Of a DNA stretch of 39,892 bases, positions 15,774 to 25,349 are shown piece by piece (positions within the stretch are counted from its first letter, which is position 1; each line of letters begins with the position of its first letter). The stretch spans positions 1 to 39,892 of the forward strand of contig JAJRTE010000280.1 in the NCBI GenBank assembly GCA_024278455.1. The letters run 5' to 3'. A model generated the notes under the pieces. The model worked only from the letters and a program-made list of their open reading frames with translations, made no database searches and was not told the DNA's origin. The DNA is from Myxococcota bacterium. GTDB taxonomy: Bacteria; Myxococcota_A; UBA796; JAJRTE01. A program made the translations under genes and the position numbers.

Positions 15774-17348
15774 ATGAAACCGAGGAAACACCAGGAGGAG
15801 AGAGCCGGTTTTCACGGCCGGAGGAATCGGGTGGATTCGATCCGGGCGGGAGCTGTGGGGGTCGGCCTGATGATCTTGGGTATCTTGCTCTCGGTGGCCT
15901 GCCACTCCACGCAGGTGAAGGACGCCGGCGCACCCGGGGCCACGATCCAGAGGTACCACCAGAGCGTTCGGATCGCGCTTGCCGATCGGGAAGCCAATCC
16001 GGAAGACCCAGGCGTCCAGCGGAACCTGGTTCGAGCCCTGCTCGACGCTCGAGAGTACCCGGTGGCTTACGAGGAGGCACAGCGACTGCGCGGGCTCGAG
16101 CCGGACGAACCGGAAAACATCGAGCTGCTTGGACATGCCTGTTTCGGTCTGGGTCTGTTCCAGGAGGCAGCCAGTTGCTTCTACAAGGTCTGGCAACAGG
16201 CACCGGCTACCGACGCCGCCTGGTGGCTGGCCTATATCCTGGCGGCTCGAGGCGACACCGAAGACGCGCGCCAGGTGTTGCTGTCCGCATTCGACCAGGC
16301 ATCGCCCGAGTGGCGTGTCGCCAGGCTCTTGGTCGACGTCACCCCGTCCTACGAGGAGCGGGTGAGAATCGTGGAGGCATACCGTGCGCGGTTTCCGGGC
16401 AACGAGGAAGCCGCGTTGCTCGATGCGGCGTTGCACAACCAGGTGGACGGAACGCCCCATGGCCGTATTATCGCCGGGGAAGGCGAGGTTCTGCGGGCGC
16501 ACCTGAGCGACTACTACAAGGTATCGATCAAGATCAACGGTTACAAGGTCCTGGCCCGTTTCGCCATGGGTCGTTCCGGGTTGTTGCTCTCCCGCCCGGC
16601 CGTCACCGACCTGGCGCTCGACGCGACCGGCGTGCCCGGTCCCCTCATCCGTGGGATCGGCGGCAAGGGCGTGGTCGACACCGAAACCGTCATGCTCCAG
16701 AGCGTCGAACTGGGCAACGTGGTCCTCGAGGATGTCCCTGCCCTGCTCGTGGAGGAGTTGCACACGGCGGACATCGTGGCCGTGATCGGTTCGGACCTGC
16801 TGCCTGGCTACTCCTATCGGCTCGACCGGAAGAACGAGTTGCTGACCATGTTCCCTCCCACCTACGACATGCCGGAACCATCTGGGAGTTCCTGGATCCA
16901 GCACTACTACCAGTTCGACGATCTCGTGGTCACGGACGCCGCCATTCGCAACCGGACCAGCGGCCGGGAAGTCAAGGTCAAGGTCGCCCTCGAGACCGAC
17001 ACCGAAAACACGCTGCTGAACCTGGACTACGCCTCGAGCCTGGAGGTGGGAATCGTGGACACCACCAGGACAGTCCAGGCAAAGGGGATCACGGGCTACC
17101 ACAAGGCCGTGTTCGTGTCTTTCACCGAGATCGTGTTCGGTGGCAACCGGTTTCTCAGCGGCGGGGCTCGACAGACCATGTCGGGCACCCCCCTGTCGGC
17201 TTCCGGCGATTTCTTCCTGGCAGCGGAACTGGACAACCTGGGGACGTTCATTCCTTTCGCCGTCATCGGGCGGGATATTCTGCGCTACTTCATGATCACG
17301 GTGGACAAGCAGAGGCACAAGATTATCCTGGACACCTACGAACGTTGA
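15774..17348 (+). CDS. Lipoprotein with TPR region and two degenerate retropepsin-like domains
   Basis: 524 residues. The signal peptide ends with lipobox LSVAC (Cys43). Residues about 55-220 are helical with TPR character. Two aspartyl-protease-2-like (retropepsin) modules follow. The first (about 248-360) has INGYKVLARFAMGRSGLLLS, where AMGRSG (264-269) stands in for the catalytic DTGAS, and a later VIGSDLLPGYSYRLDRKN matching the family's I-G-x-D-x-L segment. The second (about 385-520) has VKVALETDTENTLLN with ETD at the DTG columns and a later VIGRDILRYFMITVDKQRHKI. Both catalytic Asp-Thr-Gly motifs therefore look lost, and I infer a binding or structural role. GAGGA lies 8 nt before the ATG. 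A TATACT box at 15592 could be its -10. It leads a tight operon with trmI and queE. Confidence 0.72.
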   Translation: MKPRKHQEERAGFHGRRNRVDSIRAGAVGVGLMILGILLSVACHSTQVKDAGAPGATIQRYHQSVRIALADREANPEDPGVQRNLVRALLDAREYPVAYEEAQRLRGLEPDEPENIELLGHACFGLGLFQEAASCFYKVWQQAPATDAAWWLAYILAARGDTEDARQVLLSAFDQASPEWRVARLLVDVTPSYEERVRIVEAYRARFPGNEEAALLDAALHNQVDGTPHGRIIAGEGEVLRAHLSDYYKVSIKINGYKVLARFAMGRSGLLLSRPAVTDLALDATGVPGPLIRGIGGKGVVDTETVMLQSVELGNVVLEDVPALLVEELHTADIVAVIGSDLLPGYSYRLDRKNELLTMFPPTYDMPEPSGSSWIQHYYQFDDLVVTDAAIRNRTSGREVKVKVALETDTENTLLNLDYASSLEVGIVDTTRTVQAKGITGYHKAVFVSFTEIVFGGNRFLSGGARQTMSGTPLSASGDFFLAAELDNLGTFIPFAVIGRDILRYFMITVDKQRHKIILDTYER

Positions 17349-17357
17349 GAGTGAATC

Positions 17358-18371
17358 ATGGAAATGTCGTCCGACAGCCGCGTTCCGGCAGAATCCTCGA
17401 GAGAGCCGGCGGGCAGTGGTCCGGTCGTTCGGGAAGGCGACATGGTCATCTTGTTCGGCGAGGATGGTCGGCGTATTGCCGCTCGAGCCGGCGAAGGGAG
17501 GAAGGGCACCCATTTCGGCGAGGTGGACATGGCCACCGTGGTGGGGGTGTTGTACGGTCGGGCGATCGAGACGAACCTGGGGCGTCCTGTCTACGTTTTG
17601 CCGATGACGCTGCAGGATCACATCCAGGCTTTGAAGCGGCGCACGCAGATCATCTATCCCAAGGACCTGGGCACGATTCTGGTGAAGCTGGGCATCGGGA
17701 ACGGGTCCCGGGTCCTCGAGTGTGGGACCGGGTCGGGCGCGCTGACCACGGCCCTGGCCTGGATGGTCGGTCCGGCCGGCAGGGTCTACACCTACGAGCG
17801 TGAGGCCGCGTTTTCGGAGCGGGCCGCCTACAACTTGCGGCGATCCAGGTTGATCGACCGGGTGGAACTCAAGATCCGGGACTTGGAGACCGCTGGTGTG
17901 GACGAATGTGACGTCGACGCGGTCTTTCTCGACGTGCGGGAACCTCCCGCCATCCTCGAGGTGGTGACTCGAGCGCTCGTTCCAGGTGGTGTGCTGGGCG
18001 TGCTCGTCCCCACCGCCAACCAGGTGTCTCAGGTCATCGAGGCGCTACAGGGGGCGCCCTACGTGGACGTGGAGGTCCTGGAGACGTTCGAACGCAAGTA
18101 CAAGGTCAACGCCCAGCGATTGCGGCCGGAGGACCGGATGATCGGCCATACCGGCTACCTGCTGTTCGCTCGCCGCGTCATCCCGGCGGAGAATTTCAGA
18201 CCGGTCTTGCGGCACCGTGCCAACCAGGTGGCCAAGGCTCTCGCCCGGCTCCGGCGGCAGCAGGCTGTCCCTGGGGTGGGCTCGAGGACCGGGGCCGCGA
18301 CCGGTGTGCCACCAGTGGAGTCGCCGGTGAGCCTGGAGCACGAGGATGACCCGGACCCTTCTCGTCAATGA
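17358..18371 (+). CDS. trmI: tRNA (adenine-N1)-methyltransferase TrmI (m1A58)
   Basis: 337 residues. The N-terminal beta domain (GDMVILFGEDGRRIAARAGEG, then HFGEVDMATVVG) and QIIYPKDLGTILVKLGIGNGSRVLECGTGSGALT are the TrmI/Gcd14 hallmarks. Motif I for S-adenosylmethionine is VLECGTGSG (119-127), and the acidic loop YEREAAFSE binds the ribose. DAVFLDVREP corresponds to the motif IV D-x-P-x-P region, here DVREP. The enzyme makes 1-methyladenosine at position 58 of tRNA as a tetramer. The C-terminal 60 residues (Arg/Ala-rich then acidic) extend beyond the usual end. It starts 9 nt after the lipoprotein stop, and its last 26 nt overlap queE. Confidence 0.9.
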   Translation: MEMSSDSRVPAESSREPAGSGPVVREGDMVILFGEDGRRIAARAGEGRKGTHFGEVDMATVVGVLYGRAIETNLGRPVYVLPMTLQDHIQALKRRTQIIYPKDLGTILVKLGIGNGSRVLECGTGSGALTTALAWMVGPAGRVYTYEREAAFSERAAYNLRRSRLIDRVELKIRDLETAGVDECDVDAVFLDVREPPAILEVVTRALVPGGVLGVLVPTANQVSQVIEALQGAPYVDVEVLETFERKYKVNAQRLRPEDRMIGHTGYLLFARRVIPAENFRPVLRHRANQVAKALARLRRQQAVPGVGSRTGAATGVPPVESPVSLEHEDDPDPSRQ

Positions 18372-18996
18372 AGTCTTTCGCAGCATCCAGGGCGAATCCA
18401 GTTTCGCCGGGCTTCCCTGCACCTTCGTCCGCTTGACAGGCTGCAACCTGCGTTGTGCCTGGTGCGACACCCCTTACGCCTGGACCGAAGGGACGACCAG
18501 GAGCCTCGCATCCCTGGTCGCCGAGGTGGACCGGATCGGGACCCGCCTGGTGGAGGTCACCGGCGGTGAACCGTTGCTCCAGCCCGCCACCCGCGACCTG
18601 CTTTCCATCCTGTGCGATCGCAAAACCACGGTGCTCCTCGAGACCAATGGCACGCAACCCATCGCCACCGTGGATCCTCGAGTCATCGCCATCATGGACA
18701 TCAAGTGCCCGAGCAGTGGCGAAGCAGACCGGCTCCTCCGGGAGAATCTGTCGCGGCTCCGGCCTCGAGACGAAGTCAAGTTCGTCATCGCGGGCTGGGA
18801 GGACTACCGATACGCCGCGGAGATCATGCACGTGCACCGCCTGTGCGAGCGTGGCGTGCCTCCGCTCGTTTCTCCGGCCTGGGGACGAGTCGATCCTGCC
18901 ACCCTGGTCCGGTGGGTCCTGGACGACCGTCTCCAAGCGCGCGTGCAGGTGCAGTTGCACAAGATCATCTGGGGCACGGAACGCCGCGGCGTGTAG
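18346..18996 (+). CDS. queE: 7-carboxy-7-deazaguanine synthase QueE
   Basis: 216 residues, a radical-SAM enzyme of the preQ0/queuosine pathway that converts 6-carboxy-tetrahydropterin to 7-carboxy-7-deazaguanine. The N-terminus NEVFRSIQGESSFAGLPCTFVR is the QueE signature, and the cluster motif C-x3-C-x2-C is CNLRCAWC, followed by DTPYAW. Then come the VEVTGGEPLLQP glycine-rich strand, LLETNGT, and MDIKCPSSGE, which binds substrate in this family. The length is normal. It overlaps trmI by 26 nt, so translational coupling is likely, and both gene products act in tRNA modification. Other queuosine genes (queC, queD, queF) are not in the window. Confidence 0.93.
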   Translation: MTRTLLVNEVFRSIQGESSFAGLPCTFVRLTGCNLRCAWCDTPYAWTEGTTRSLASLVAEVDRIGTRLVEVTGGEPLLQPATRDLLSILCDRKTTVLLETNGTQPIATVDPRVIAIMDIKCPSSGEADRLLRENLSRLRPRDEVKFVIAGWEDYRYAAEIMHVHRLCERGVPPLVSPAWGRVDPATLVRWVLDDRLQARVQVQLHKIIWGTERRGV

Positions 18997-19025
18997 CCGG
19001 CACCTGGATCGCCCGCGCGTTCTCT

Positions 19026-19039
19026 CGGCATGCATGCCG
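19026..19039. repeat. 14-bp perfect palindrome between queE and the effector gene
   Basis: CGGCATGCATGCCG is self-complementary with no spacer. Five T residues follow 10 nt later (19049-19053). It could be part of a weak terminator for queE or an operator upstream of the effector gene; neither is established. Confidence 0.35.
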
Positions 19040-19140
19040 CTCCACCTGTTTTTCCTTGGACATGCCCCCGTCCCTGTGTCACCTTGTCTACGAGGACCGA
19101 GAGGCTGTGTGGTCGAGAAACCAGGTGGAGTGGGGGCGAC

Positions 19141-21792
19141 ATGTCGCGTGAACACCGACCCGCGCTCGCAACCCATCGCACGGGCCATCCCGGCACGGCA
19201 GGACGGTCGACTGCCCGGGAGACGCGTCCGTTCGCGCACCGGCCCGCGCAGGCGACCGGGGGGGTGACGACATTCCAACCTCGCCTGGACGCCACCGTGC
19301 CAGCCCGCGTCTCTTCGCGCCCCAGGCTCCCCTACTGGATCGAGGCCGAGCCACGCCCCCTCCAGGTGACGCAGCGAAAAGCAAAAAATTCGCGCCCGCC
19401 ATCGTTCGACTGGCGGACCCTGGAGCCACGCCCCCTGGCAGCGACGGTCGGCCGTGTGCTGGCCGGTGCCGGGGCTGTTCAGCGCTCACCCACCGAAGCG
19501 TCCGATGTCGGCAAAGGGACATCTCGAGGCCGCCCACGGGCGACACCCGTCGATGTCTCACCTGGGTCCGGAACGCCGCTCCCGCCAGCGATTCGGGCAC
19601 AGATGGAGGGCGCGTTCAGGACCGATTTCTCCGAGGTCCGTCTCCACCAGGGACAGGCCGCGCCTGCCCTGGGCGCTCGAGCCCTCACTCAAGGGCGGGA
19701 CATCCACCTGGGGCCGGGGGAGTTCGACCCTGGCAGCCGTTCCAGCCGGGAACTGCTGGGGCACGAACTGGCCCACGTCGTGCAGCAGCGGGAAGGGCGT
19801 GTCGCCGCCCCGGCCCAGGCCAAGGGCGTGGCCGTCAACGAGGATCCGGGGCTCGAGGCGGAAGCGGACGTGGCCGGACAGCGCGCAGCGGACGGGCGTG
19901 CCGTCGTGGAGCAGGGCGACCGGTCCCCTGGTGCCGGGCAGCAGCCTCCCACCGTGGTGCAGGCCAAGAAGATGTCGGCGTCGAGCGTGTTGAAAGCCCT
20001 GCGGAAGATTCCCTTCGTCAAGAAAAAGCTCGATACGCACCTTGTCTTGCGTCGCGGGAGCGAGGAGAAAGAGGTTGATACTTCCGTGCTCGAGCACGTC
20101 AGGACCGTTCTCAAACAGTACGAGCAGCACTTCAAGAAAGAGAACGACGGGACCGCCAACCACGCCATGCTGCTGGCCGCCGTGCTCGAGGCTGTCGCCA
20201 AGGTCATCGCGTTCAACGAGCTGAACGACCCGGAGTTGGCACCCCGGCTGGCGGTGGAACTGCTCGAGGCCTATCGCGCCGAGATTCTGGATTCGCTCGG
20301 GAAGATGGACGAAAAGGAGGATGTCGTCGACCTGACCGTCGCCCTCGTGATGCACGACCCGGTCGCCCAGTACATGCACAAGGAGATCCCGGTTGCCGTC
20401 GCCGCGCGCCAGGTGCGTTTGATGGCCAACCTGGCAGGAAAAGAGGCGGAGGAGATGTTCGTCCTGCTGCGCCAGAAGTTCGAGGCGCAGATGGCGACAC
20501 TCGAGCTGCAGACTGTCAAGAAGCAAGAGGATAAGTCAACGGTTTTCAGTGTCAAGAATGCGCCGGGAGAGGTTACTTCCCACTATTTCGAGCAGCTTTT
20601 CGGCTCAGACGTCCCCAAGCCCGGGTGGAACAGGAGCAGGGGGGAGGATGACAAGGAACATCACCATCTCGCCTTCACGGAAGGGGCCAGCGCCCGCCTG
20701 GACAAGCTCGCCACGAAGGTCGCCGAGCGGAACGTCGTGGAGCAGCCGAACCTGTCGGATACGGAAGGGTTGACCTACAAGCAGAGCCAGCACCTGGGAA
20801 AAATCGAGCAGAAGGATGAAAGAACGAAACAGGACACAGGGTTCGTCACCCGCGAGCAGGCCGTTGCCCGAGGACTCGCCAAGTTCATGAAACTCGACGA
20901 GGGCCAGGGGGAAGTCGTGCTGCAACAGGTCAAGGCCGGCCTGGCAGACCTCCCGATCACCATCACGGTGCAGGCCATGGCCTGGTTCGGAGACAAGGTC
21001 CCCGACAAGGAACAAGGCGAAACCACCTACAAGGCCGGCTCCTCGAGGCGCAATGAGAAGCAGCTTTCGGACCTGCTCGAAAAGGAGGATCTCGAGGGAT
21101 CGATCAAACACCTCGGGACGTGGGAGAAACCAGAGCACCTCAACCAGGAGCGAGGCGGGAATTACTACCGGTTCCGCCACTGGAAAGACCAGGTCATGAC
21201 CAGCAAGCTCGGGTTCTCCGACGAAGAGTTGCCGGCGTTCGGTGCTGTCAATTTGAACTGGGACGCCCATAGCACCATGAATAGCAAGAAACCGGAGGAA
21301 TACGGCGTAAACTCTTACGGGGACACCCACTTCGTCCTCGACAAACAGGCGATCGAGGGCCGTGTCGTCTACACGGCGACTGACCATGGGGAGCCCCATG
21401 CGGACCCCTACCTTACCTTCCTGGACTTCGTGTCCGGCGGAAAGAGCCGGACAGGGCTCAAGGATGTGACCAATATGAACCTCGCGGTGCAGGTCGTGAA
21501 TTCCGTGCTGACCAGGAAGCCGGTGGATGTCTCGGTACAGGCCTTCGAAGTGCAGATCTTCGGCGAACTCGATGTGGCTCGAGATGTGAGCAAGATCGTG
21601 GTCGCTCCCTCCGTGGACCAGGCGGCCAAGAACAACATCGAGGCTTTTTGCGCGAAGTACTCCCACATCACCTACGAGTTGCTGGAACAGCCGCAGGAGG
21701 CCGTTCTCAGCCGATCCTGGTTCTACGGCGGGACGGACAGTCAAGGAAAGACCTTTTCTCAACAGGTCAAGGAGGCGCTGAACCAGCTTTAG
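19141..21792 (+). CDS. DUF4157 (eCIS-core) effector-like protein
   Basis: 883 residues from the ATG at 19141, preceded by GGAG; an ATG at 19030 lacks support. The N-terminal 145 residues are disordered and Arg/Pro-rich with a VQRS segment. Residues about 146-223 form a DUF4157 domain: [25 protein letters not shown], then [12 protein letters not shown] with zinc motif HELAH (208-212). [18 protein letters not shown] and VVQAK follow, as is usual for proteins loaded into extracellular contractile injection systems. The middle (about 290-520) is helical and charged. The C-terminal 250 residues are probably the toxin domain. They include [16 protein letters not shown] and [15 protein letters not shown], which remind me of DUF3626-type, possibly ADP-ribosyltransferase-related, proteins; that resemblance is from memory. 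No injection-system structural genes are nearby. Confidence 0.75.
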   Translation: MSREHRPALATHRTGHPGTAGRSTARETRPFAHRPAQATGGVTTFQPRLDATVPARVSSRPRLPYWIEAEPRPLQVTQRKAKNSRPPSFDWRTLEPRPLAATVGRVLAGAGAVQRSPTEASDVGKGTSRGRPRATPVDVSPGSGTPLPPAIRAQMEGAFRTDFSEVRLHQGQAAPALGARALTQGRDIHLGPGEFDPGSRSSRELLGHELAHVVQQREGRVAAPAQAKGVAVNEDPGLEAEADVAGQRAADGRAVVEQGDRSPGAGQQPPTVVQAKKMSASSVLKALRKIPFVKKKLDTHLVLRRGSEEKEVDTSVLEHVRTVLKQYEQHFKKENDGTANHAMLLAAVLEAVAKVIAFNELNDPELAPRLAVELLEAYRAEILDSLGKMDEKEDVVDLTVALVMHDPVAQYMHKEIPVAVAARQVRLMANLAGKEAEEMFVLLRQKFEAQMATLELQTVKKQEDKSTVFSVKNAPGEVTSHYFEQLFGSDVPKPGWNRSRGEDDKEHHHLAFTEGASARLDKLATKVAERNVVEQPNLSDTEGLTYKQSQHLGKIEQKDERTKQDTGFVTREQAVARGLAKFMKLDEGQGEVVLQQVKAGLADLPITITVQAMAWFGDKVPDKEQGETTYKAGSSRRNEKQLSDLLEKEDLEGSIKHLGTWEKPEHLNQERGGNYYRFRHWKDQVMTSKLGFSDEELPAFGAVNLNWDAHSTMNSKKPEEYGVNSYGDTHFVLDKQAIEGRVVYTATDHGEPHADPYLTFLDFVSGGKSRTGLKDVTNMNLAVQVVNSVLTRKPVDVSVQAFEVQIFGELDVARDVSKIVVAPSVDQAAKNNIEAFCAKYSHITYELLEQPQEAVLSRSWFYGGTDSQGKTFSQQVKEALNQL

Positions 21793-21919
21793 CGGAGTAT
21801 GGAGCACCCGTGACGACAGCCGGTACGCCCGGAGATGGGAACGTGCGGAGCGAGGGCCGGCCTGAAAGACTCGAAAGGGACGACGGGATGGTTTCGGGCG
21901 CCGGTCTCCCTTGATACGG

Positions 21920-24900
21920 TTATGCCCGACGGGCCCGACGGCGATAGCGCATCACCGGCAGGCACAGGAGGAGTCCCAGGCGCCAGGCGCCGGCAGGAAT
22001 TCCTGGCCTCGAGTCGGCTCGGAAACTGCAAATCGGTTCCGCCTCGTCCGGGTAGTCCATCGTCGCCGTCACCTTGATTCGAGCAGTCCCGCATTCGGGG
22101 TTGGTCTGGTTGTGCCCGCATTCCGGGTCCGGTCCATGCCCGCTGCACAGGTCTCCGGTCGAGGGGTCTCCCGCATAGGAGGCCACGACAACAATCCATG
22201 GGACGAGGCCGCCGAAACCGTCGATCTCGAGGTACCCGCCGGGGCAGTCGGGGTCGTACATGTCCAGCCCCACCTCGTAGATGGGACTCGAGGCGCCGCC
22301 TGGGGCGGAGCCGAGCACCTCGATCTCCACGGAGAATTCGTCGCCGAAGGTGCCGTCGAAGCCCTGCATCTGGAAGGTGGCCAGGTAGGTACCGGGTACG
22401 GTTGGGGCGGTGAAGGTTCCAGTCAGTTTTATGGTCTCATCAGGGGTTACCTCTTCCGGCAGGGTCAAGTAGGCCGGGCCGAACACGCCGGAGGTCCGCG
22501 TGGCACGATAGTAGCCCGTGGTCCACACGGAGGTGCCGGTGTTCCGGAGTGTCCAGCTCTTGGAGAACGTATCGCCGGCCGCGTACACCGTGCCGGGGTC
22601 CGGTGCGGTTTCCGTCACCAGTTCCGCGTCGTCGATGCCGGTCTCGGACACGACGATCTGGATCCAGAACTCATCGCCGAAGGTCCCATTGGGGCCTTGC
22701 ATCCGGTAGATTTCCTTGTAGGTTCCGGGGGTAACCGGGACGGTGAAGTTGCCGCCGATGTCCACGAGAGTCTCCGGCGCCACGTCCCCGGACAGTCTGA
22801 GCAAGGATGGTCCAAACGAATTGGTTGTATTGACGGCCTGGTAGGCATAGGGGTCCCAGGTGGTGGTGCCCGCGTTGAGCAGGGTCCAGGTCTTGGTGAA
22901 CGTCGAGCCGGGGGCGAAGACCGTGTCGTCCGGGGGGTCTCCTTCACCCGCATATCGGGCGTCATCGACACCGGCGCTGTCGCCGGGGGGGCCGACGCCG
23001 GAAGTGTCCGCATATCCGCTATACTTGTCGGGGTCTCCGGGCGGATACCATTCGCACCACCAGGTGCCGGGGATGCCCCGGATGTCCACCGATGACCCGG
23101 AGAAGACGCTATCCTCGTTCCAGCCGCTTCGCACTTCGAAATGCAGGTGATACCCGGCCCCGTTTCCGGTGTTTCCCGCAGTGGCGACCGCCTGGCCTGC
23201 CGAGACGGTCTCCCCGTCAGAGACCGAGATCGAGTCCAAGTGGGCGTAGAAGCTTATGCGTCCGTCGGCGTGCTCGATACGCAGCAGTTTTCCGAATCCG
23301 CCTGTCTGGCTTTCGTCAGTGGTTGCGTCGACGACGGTGCCGGCGGCAGCGGCCAGCACGGTCCAGGGTGCCCCGCCGAGGGGGGCGTAGTCAACGGCCT
23401 GGCTCGAGGAGCCGGTGTGCATGCCCTCGCCCGGCCCGTTGGTGATGATCATGTAGCCGCTGAAGGGCAAGGCGTACCCGGCCGGGGCCGAACCGAGAGC
23501 CCGCGCGCCTTCGCACCAACTGGTATCGGAGGGCTCGGAAGCCGCGGCCATCGTCTTTGTGGCCGGGGAGGACGGCCATGTCTTGGCGCTGGGCGGGGCT
23601 TGTTTCCCCTGCCCGGGTGGTGTCATGGCCACCGCTTCCTGGTACGCGGCTCGAGTCCACAGTCCTTCGCGTCCATCGAGGTTTTCGACGCACAGCTTGA
23701 GCTTGCCGTCGGTTCTCGAGGGGTCGCCCTGGAACTCGATGTAGTTGGCCGCTGTCTCTTGAATCTCGAATTCCTCGACGACCTGGCTCGATGTTGGGGA
23801 CAGCGCGTAGGTCGCGGTCACCGGTGCGCCCTGTGCCGCCCACAGGTCGTAGCGAAACTGGTGGATGGCGGCCTGGTAGCCGTCAATCTCGCTGGATAGC
23901 AACGTGTATGCCGGACCCATGCCGTCGTCCCCGGCGGTCGTATCGGCCTCGAGCCAGATGTCCCTGATGATTTCCGGGCCGTAGTGTGTGGCGAGGAACT
24001 CGGGCCACACTATCTGCGCGTAGCGAATGGCCCAGGGGTCGGCGACGTCGGTCAGTGGGCGGGCATAGTTCTGGATTCCCATTTCGAAATAGCCCCAGTC
24101 CGCGTTGCCCGTTATCATGTTTTGCATCCACAGGGCGGTGGACTCGGTCCATGCGAGACCTTCCTTGTGGTCGATCCCGTTCTGGATGATGTGGAACAGT
24201 TCGTGCGCCAGGGCGCCCTCCATGTTGCCGGCCATGGCGCCCGTGCTGTCCACGAACAGCCGGCTGTGGGTCGGGCCTCCTGGCGAGTCGCTGGCGCAAG
24301 GCTCGGCCGCCGCGGCGACATCCAGTTCGAGGAGTTTCTCGAGGTTTCCCACGTAGACGTGGATTCTGCCGTCTGGCGCGTCGGGTTCGGGGTAGCCCAT
24401 GCCGATTTCGGCGCTCCAGATGGTCTCGAGGCGAGGCGCGAGGCTGTTGGCGAAGCTCTCCTCGGCGAGGCAATCGACGATGAAGCCATCCTGGCCGAAG
24501 TTCTTGACATCGTCGATGCCCCAATCCCATCTGCAGGTGGTGTGTTGGACCGAACCGGACCCTGCGGAAGGAGCGGCACGCGAAGTCGAATCCGGGTAGT
24601 GGATGGCGAAGTGGGCCGTTTCCACGGTGCGGTGGGTGATGGTGCGGGATTCCTGGTCCCACGTGTCGGCCTCCGCGTCGTATGTGTCGTAGGTGATGGT
24701 ATAGTCCGGGTATTCCTGGGGAAGATCCTCACAGCCGCAGCGTCCTGGCACGCCGGGGGACATGCCCTGGGTTTCGCTGCTCGTGGTCCAGGAAGCCGGT
24801 TGGCTCCCGCTGCCCGGTCCGGCTGCGACCGGGTGAGCCCCCCCCGTGGGTTGCTGCGTGGCTGCCGGCGATCCAGCAAACATGGGCGGGGAGAGCGCGG

Positions 24901-24973
24901 CCATCGTCATGGCGCCCCCAAGGGCTGCCAGGCTGAACAGCCGCCGCCGTCTTCGGTGTCGTTCCTGTATCAT
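21920..24973 (-). CDS. Secreted multidomain peptidase: HExxH metalloprotease, M23/LytM domain, two NBR1-type Ig domains, C-terminal sorting tail
   Basis: 1017 residues from the ATG at 24973 (GAGGG 8 nt upstream). A twin-Arg-like basic signal sequence (RRRRRLFSLAALGG) targets export. Residues about 90-400 form a zinc metallopeptidase-like region with HELFH (257-261) and Glu277 in LAWTEST as a possible third ligand. Residues about 497-617 are an M23/LytM-type endopeptidase: H519-T-G and D528, AAAAGTVVD, YAHLDS, G-x-x-V-x-A-G-Q, and H609-L-H611-F-E. Two Ig-like domains of the NBR1 type follow (679-776 and 788-886), each starting F/Y-x-A-G-x-T-F-x-K-x-W-T-L. A Cys-rich stretch and a final hydrophobic LGLLLCLP helix plus Arg-rich end resemble CTERM-type sorting tails. 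It is probably a cell-surface or secreted enzyme acting on peptidoglycan or protein. Confidence 0.75.
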   Translation of the reverse strand: MIQERHRRRRRLFSLAALGGAMTMAALSPPMFAGSPAATQQPTGGAHPVAAGPGSGSQPASWTTSSETQGMSPGVPGRCGCEDLPQEYPDYTITYDTYDAEADTWDQESRTITHRTVETAHFAIHYPDSTSRAAPSAGSGSVQHTTCRWDWGIDDVKNFGQDGFIVDCLAEESFANSLAPRLETIWSAEIGMGYPEPDAPDGRIHVYVGNLEKLLELDVAAAAEPCASDSPGGPTHSRLFVDSTGAMAGNMEGALAHELFHIIQNGIDHKEGLAWTESTALWMQNMITGNADWGYFEMGIQNYARPLTDVADPWAIRYAQIVWPEFLATHYGPEIIRDIWLEADTTAGDDGMGPAYTLLSSEIDGYQAAIHQFRYDLWAAQGAPVTATYALSPTSSQVVEEFEIQETAANYIEFQGDPSRTDGKLKLCVENLDGREGLWTRAAYQEAVAMTPPGQGKQAPPSAKTWPSSPATKTMAAASEPSDTSWCEGARALGSAPAGYALPFSGYMIITNGPGEGMHTGSSSQAVDYAPLGGAPWTVLAAAAGTVVDATTDESQTGGFGKLLRIEHADGRISFYAHLDSISVSDGETVSAGQAVATAGNTGNGAGYHLHFEVRSGWNEDSVFSGSSVDIRGIPGTWWCEWYPPGDPDKYSGYADTSGVGPPGDSAGVDDARYAGEGDPPDDTVFAPGSTFTKTWTLLNAGTTTWDPYAYQAVNTTNSFGPSLLRLSGDVAPETLVDIGGNFTVPVTPGTYKEIYRMQGPNGTFGDEFWIQIVVSETGIDDAELVTETAPDPGTVYAAGDTFSKSWTLRNTGTSVWTTGYYRATRTSGVFGPAYLTLPEEVTPDETIKLTGTFTAPTVPGTYLATFQMQGFDGTFGDEFSVEIEVLGSAPGGASSPIYEVGLDMYDPDCPGGYLEIDGFGGLVPWIVVVASYAGDPSTGDLCSGHGPDPECGHNQTNPECGTARIKVTATMDYPDEAEPICSFRADSRPGIPAGAWRLGLLLCLPVMRYRRRARRA

Positions 24974-25173
24974 CTGGTATCCCTCGTGGCAATCGGGGAG
25001 TCGTGGCCTGGTCGAAGCCACCACCCGCGCGGCCGTATGACGGGCCGCGAGAAGTCTGGAGCGGTCACACGGCCAAGGAGAAGGAGGTGTGGTTCGCCCG
25101 TCGCTTTGTGATTGCAACCCGAGACAGGGGCAAGATCATTCGCGGCAGAGCGAACCTCGAATCTCGAGTAGCC

Positions 25174-25202
25174 AGTATGCGGGGACACGGCACATGCCGC
25201 AA
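25174..25202 (-). promoter_or_regulatory. Candidate promoter of the multidomain peptidase gene
   Basis: On the minus strand TTGCGG (25202-25197), a 17-nt spacer and CATACT (25179-25174). The leader to the ATG at 24973 would be about 195 nt. Confidence 0.35.
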
Positions 25203-25238
25203 GCTTTTCGCGCGGAAGAGCGGCCTGGGCCGGACGTC

Positions 25239-25267
25239 TTGATTTTCCGCGCAAACCCGGCTACACG
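25239..25267 (+). promoter_or_regulatory. Candidate promoter of the secreted 464-residue protein
   Basis: TTGATT (25239-25244), a 17-nt spacer and TACACG (25262-25267). The -10 box is poor. The leader to the ATG at 25350 would be about 75 nt. Confidence 0.3.
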
Positions 25268-25349
25268 CCATCGAGGCACGGTGTTCATGGTGCCCGCCAC
25301 GGGGGTCACGCGCCGTGCCATGGTGGCCGACAAGGAGGGTTGCCGCGCC

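Larger units (their letters stand above)
24974..25349. other. Divergent intergenic region between two secreted-protein genes
   Basis: No convincing gene; the short open frames on both strands have unlikely compositions. Candidate promoters face left (25174-25202) and right (25239-25267). The right end carries AAGGAGGG (25332-25339), the ribosome-binding site that fixes the start of the 25350 gene. Confidence 0.5.

Noticed and set aside
15591..17621. A 676-codon leftward open frame antisense to the retropepsin-like lipoprotein and trmI
   Set aside because: Its translation is His/Gln/Val-Asp rich, typical of antisense readings, and it runs through two well-supported genes.
19026..19053. Rho-independent terminator after queE
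   Set aside because: The palindrome has no loop and the T run begins 10 nt after the stem; kept only as a palindrome.
19141..21792. A complete contractile injection system locus
   Set aside because: Neighbouring genes are queE and a secreted peptidase; no sheath, tube, spike or AAA loading ATPase is present. The ATPase pair at 6743-12401 lacks the features of the eCIS AAA protein.
24970..25254. Short frames on both strands in the divergent spacer 24974-25349
   Set aside because: They overlap each other, have no ribosome-binding site in register and have skewed Arg/Pro compositions.
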